Source: Electrothrix marina (GTDB lineage: Bacteria; Desulfobacterota; Desulfobulbia; Desulfobulbales; Desulfobulbaceae). Taken from it: 64,000 nt of DNA. The translations under genes were made by a program, and so were the position numbers. The DNA lies in contig CBEVHG010000001.1 of NCBI GenBank assembly GCA_965549605.1, forward strand, positions 25,332-89,331. The letters run 5' to 3'. Positions 61,147 through 64,000 of the stretch are shown here, piece by piece. Numbering within the stretch: position 1 is the first letter of the stretch; every line of letters starts with the position of its first letter. The notes under the pieces are model-generated. The model was not told where the DNA came from. It made no database searches and saw only the letters and a program-made list of their open reading frames with translations.

Positions 61147-62188
61147 ATGACAGACTGGCAGAATCAACTGAAAAACTCTCTCACCAGCCCGGAGAAACTC
61201 GCACGGATCCTCGACTGTGATCCGGCTGAGGCGGCAGCGGTGAACTCACGCTATCCTTTACGCATTTCCCCGTATTACCTTGAGTTGATTAAACGGGTCG
61301 GCGAACCGCTTTATCGCCAGGCAGTACCGGATATCCGGGAATTGGAAGATCCTCAAGGAATGGCTGACCCTTTGGCTGAAGAATCTCTGAGCCCTGTGCC
61401 CAATCTGGTGCATAGATATCCTGACCGCGCCCTCTTCCTCGTGAGCAGTCAATGCGCCATGTACTGCCGTTTCTGTACCCGTAAGCGCAAGGTGGGCAAG
61501 GCATCTATGCGGGTCAGTGAAGAGACGCTTGCTGCCGGTCTGGAATACCTGCGCAACACCTCTCAAATTCGGGAAGTGCTGATATCAGGCGGGGACCCCC
61601 CTGTTACTTTCTGATCAGCATATTGACAAAATCCTCCGGAGACTCCGGGAAATCAGACATATCAAGGTGATTCGCATCGGCACGAGAACGCCCTGTACCC
61701 TGCCTATGCGGATCACACCGGAACTGGTGAACATGCTGAAGAAATATCATCCCCTCTACATCAACACCCATTTCAATCATCCGGCAGAGATTACCCGACA
61801 AGCGGAACAGGCCTGCTCCTTATTGGCAGATGCCGGCATCCCCCTGGGCTGTCAGACAGTGCTCCTGAAAGGGGTCAATGATTCTCTGCCGGTGATCCGG
61901 GAATTATTCTACAGGCTGTTGGAGGTCCGGGTCCGTCCCTATTATCTCATGCAGGCGGATCTGACTGAAGGAACCGCCCATTTTCGTACCGATATCAAGA
62001 CAGGGCTAGCAATTATGCGCGGCCTTATAGGCACTGTCTCCGGAATGGCCCTGCCGACCTATATCCTGGATGCTCCCGGGGGCAAGGGCAAGATACCGCT
62101 TACACCGAATTATATCCTCTCGCATCAAGAGGACAAGTTGGAATTTAAAAATTATCAGGGAATCCCCTGCTCATACCCCTTCATCTGA
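61147..62188 (+). CDS. kamA: KamA family radical SAM lysine 2,3-aminomutase-like, frameshifted
   Basis: Rejoined length ~347 residues. Radical SAM/PLP enzyme family that moves an amino group between carbons 2 and 3. Seen: 'RYPLRISPYYLELIKRVGEP', 'LVHRYPDRALFLVSSQCAMY', cluster motif CAMYCRFC, 'EVLISGGDPL', 'RIGTRTPCTLPMRITPEL', 'YINTHFNHPAEIT' and the PLP-lysine region 'LDAPGGKGKIPL'. The frame breaks in a six-C run (61596-61601). Five C gives 'SGGDPLLLSDQHIDKILRRL', the expected family sequence. The short C-terminus is closer to the EpmB/YjeK-like or KamA-short forms than to clostridial 2,3-aminomutase. Product identity (lysine versus another amino acid) cannot be fixed. Confidence 0.8.
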
Positions 62189-62201
62189 TACGAACTACTG
62201 T

Positions 62202-63286
62202 TCATTTTATCCCCTTGCTGTTTTCTTCGGCAATGCGGGCAAACTCATGCTCCATACAAAGAAATGCATCATAGACATCCGGATCAAAATGCCTGCCGCG
62301 CCCGTCTTCCGTGTCCATAATATACATGGTCTCTTTATGGCTGAACGCTTTTTTATACGATCGCCGTGTCCTCAGGGCATCATAGACATCCGCCACAGCC
62401 ATAATCCGGCCGGCCAGGGGAATGTTTCGGCCAACCAGGCCTCTGGGATAACCGGTGCCGTCATATTTTTCATGATGACTGCCCACCATGTCTCTGGCGC
62501 ATTCCAGGAAAGCCATAGGTTCTCCGGCCATTTTTGCCAGCTTATCAATCACCTCTTCTCCGTAGATGGTATGTTTCTTCATTTCCGCAAATTCTTCAGC
62601 GGTCAGGCGCCCCTCCTTGAGCAGAATTGAATCCCGGATCGCCACCTTGCCTATATCATGCAACGGTGCGGTTTTATAGAGGAGAACAATATCTTCCTGC
62701 GTAAGAATATCGGAAAACTTTCCCTTCTCAAACAGGGCTTCGGCTAATGCCTTGACAAAAAAACGGGTACGGTTGATATGGCCGCCTGTATTGGCATCCC
62801 GATGTTCAGCCAATTCGCCCATAGCCAATATCGTGATATCTTTAAGAATGGTCGTCTCTCTGGTTCGAGCGAGCACCTTCTGCTCCAAACTGACCCGATA
62901 GCTGTGCAGTTCAAGATGATTACGCACTCTGGAACGCAATTCAATCCCGTGAAAGGGCTTGGTGATATAGTCAACGCCGCCGAGTTCAAAGCCCTTTGCC
63001 ACGTCTTCCGGTTCCGACCTCGCCGTCAGAAAAATGACAGGGGTCGATTGGGTCTCCGGTAACTTCCGCAATTCCTGTATGGTTGCAAAACCGTTCATCC
63101 CGGGCATCATAACATCCATCAGGATGAGATCAGGACTCCGCCGCCTGATTCTGGCCAAGGCCTGTTCACCGGAAGTAGCATAAGCGAATTCAAGATCCAG
63201 ATCTTTTAAATGGGACAGAGCTATCTGGATATTCTCAGGAACATCATCAACAACAAAACCAGCGGTTTGTTCGGTTGACGCCTCAT
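62202..63286 (-). CDS. Response regulator with HD-GYP domain, frameshifted near N-terminus
   Basis: The receiver domain ('SPDLILMDVMMPGMNGF', 'TPVIFLTARSEPEDVAKGFE', 'YITKPFHGIELRSRVRN') is followed by an HD-GYP cyclic-di-GMP phosphodiesterase domain ('LYKTAPLHDIGKVAIRDSIL', 'MVGSHHEKYDGTGYPRGL', 'RIMAVADVYDALRTRRSYKK'). The natural start is probably ATG 63286-63284, overlapping the upstream gene's stop (ATGA): 'MRRQPNKPLVLL', where a conserved 'VDDVPENIQIALSHL' is read one frame off. One base appears missing near 63248-63256. A shorter in-frame start would lack the acidic phosphoacceptor pocket. It likely lowers cyclic-di-GMP in response to the upstream sensor. Confidence 0.8.
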
Positions 63287-64000
63287 CTGTCCTTCCCTGC
63301 TATAGTCTCCAGGACTGCCAGGAGATGATCCACCCCCTGAATATCAAGATCAAGAGCAAACTGTCGCAAATTTTCGCCCATTTCAAGTAAGGCCGGAGAG
63401 CGGGCCTGAAGCCCCTGCTCCTGCATTTTCCGCCCGAGTTCCGAAGCGATATCCAGACTGCCGCTCATCTCAGCCTCCCTGTACAGCTCGTCAAGTTCTT
63501 CGGTCCAGAACGGCAGTACCTGCTTGAGATCAGGAACGGATTCCTTTTCTTCTCCGTCAGCTGCACAGGCTGTGTCCGATGTCACCTGAATATACTTATC
63601 CACTATGCGACGTAATTCGTGGAGGTGAAAAGGTTTGCCGAGAAAATCATCAAAAAGCGGTCTGTATTGATTTTTTTCCAGCGTCATGCCGGTCATGGCG
63701 ATAACGGGTACATGCTTTGTTCTCGGGTCATTGCGCAGTTGTCGGGTTATATCACGACCGTCGGTCCCGGCCAAATTAAGATCCATGAGAATCAGATCAG
63801 GGTTGCTGTTGAACGCATGCTCAAGACATTTCTCACGATTACTCGCTTCAATAACCCTAATTGCTGTACCGGTGAAGTATATTTTGATGAGATGGGACAT
63901 TTCCGGCATATCATCGACCACAAGAATGACAGGATGTTTTTTCCTTTTTCCTTTTTGTCTCCGGTATCGTTCCGCTCCGACATCCTGAATCTCGGCTTCA
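63283..64000 (-). CDS. Receiver-domain protein, probably C-terminal part of a hybrid histidine kinase
   Basis: The frame is open to the right edge of the window. The receiver domain 'HPVILVVDDMPEMSHLIKIY', 'PDLILMDLNLAGTDGRDITR', 'HVPVIAMTGMTLEKNQYRPL', 'DFLGKPFHLHELRRIVDKYI' is preceded in frame by a basic linker ('GAERYRRQKGKRKK'). That linker suggests it follows kinase domains outside the window. A ~100-residue helical tail follows the receiver ('PFWTEELDELYREAEMSG', 'LGRKMQEQGLQARSPALLEM'); such tails can be Hpt-like, but no Hpt His motif is evident. A GTG at 63921 would make it a free-standing regulator instead. Coupled to the HD-GYP gene. Confidence 0.75.
   Translation of the reverse strand, partial: EAEIQDVGAERYRRQKGKRKKHPVILVVDDMPEMSHLIKIYFTGTAIRVIEASNREKCLEHAFNSNPDLILMDLNLAGTDGRDITRQLRNDPRTKHVPVIAMTGMTLEKNQYRPLFDDFLGKPFHLHELRRIVDKYIQVTSDTACAADGEEKESVPDLKQVLPFWTEELDELYREAEMSGSLDIASELGRKMQEQGLQARSPALLEMGENLRQFALDLDIQGVDHLLAVLETIAGKDR

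Noticed and set aside
1..64000. CRISPR arrays, rRNA or tRNA genes
   Set aside because: No regularly spaced direct repeats and no recognisable tRNA or rRNA sequence were seen on either strand by eye; a tRNAscan/Infernal run would be decisive.

Overview
The window comes from a Gram-negative bacterium: it has lpxD, a TonB-dependent receptor, rseP, a lipobox protein and an AcnA-type aconitase. The gene set (HMP-type thiamine operon, KamA-type radical SAM, DUF1343, gamma-glutamyl operon, several FGE-sulfatase-fold proteins, a NACHT NTPase, a MORN-repeat protein) looks most like a Desulfobacterota member such as Desulfobulbales, possibly a filamentous or cable-bacterium relative. That assignment is inference from gene content; there is no rRNA or other marker in the window. 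No tRNA, rRNA or CRISPR array was found.

Layout. 1-5 kb: an exported lipoprotein cut by the left edge, a frameshifted LD-carboxypeptidase, a primase-helicase-like protein and a DUF2301 membrane protein. 5.6-9.6 kb: two periplasmic-binding-protein-like genes and a TonB-dependent receptor, probably one outer-membrane/periplasm uptake unit. 9.7-16.1 kb: an unusual co-directional metabolic cluster with two overlapping citrate-synthase-fold genes, a short-chain dehydrogenase, a condensation/acyltransferase-like protein and an acetolactate-synthase-like ThDP enzyme. It is interrupted by small palindromic and inverted-repeat elements. acnA lies opposite. 19.1-26.3 kb: a TPP riboswitch, then thiS-thiG-thiH, a BRO-N gene flanked by a duplicated thiH 3' end, three unrelated small genes, and thiE (with an extra N-terminal domain) overlapping thiC. 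26.8-31.4 kb: a MoxR-type AAA ATPase overlapping a large, frameshifted helical/FGE-sulfatase protein and followed by a second FGE-sulfatase protein; this resembles a MoxR-linked conflict or signalling module.

33-45.6 kb is mainly housekeeping: cutA, cbiB, a formate/nitrite-family channel, ferredoxin, rseP, tsaB, a Uma2-type protein, ispG overlapping a DUF1343 (NamZ-like) gene, lpxD, a CHASE2 adenylate/guanylate cyclase (two frameshifts) and a membrane methyltransferase-like protein. 45.8-48.5 kb holds a NACHT-NTPase protein with a C-terminal FGE-sulfatase domain, then a FecR-domain protein. 49.8-57.9 kb is a tightly coupled reverse-strand operon: MORN-repeat protein, M20 amidohydrolase, glutamate-cysteine ligase-like GCS2, gamma-glutamyltransferase, and YejB/YejE-type peptide permeases. 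58-64 kb: a small protein, argJ, an ElyC/YdcF-like protein, a frameshifted kamA, an HD-GYP response regulator, and a receiver-domain protein open at the right edge.

A striking overall property is about ten single-base disruptions in seven genes. Five fall in A or C runs of at least five, and the rest fall in short GG/GGG/AAA tracts or mixed sequence. Conserved family sequence resumes in the shifted frame each time. Base-calling or assembly indels are the simplest explanation, but real decay or slippage cannot be excluded from sequence alone. Disrupted genes are listed as single spans with the break described.
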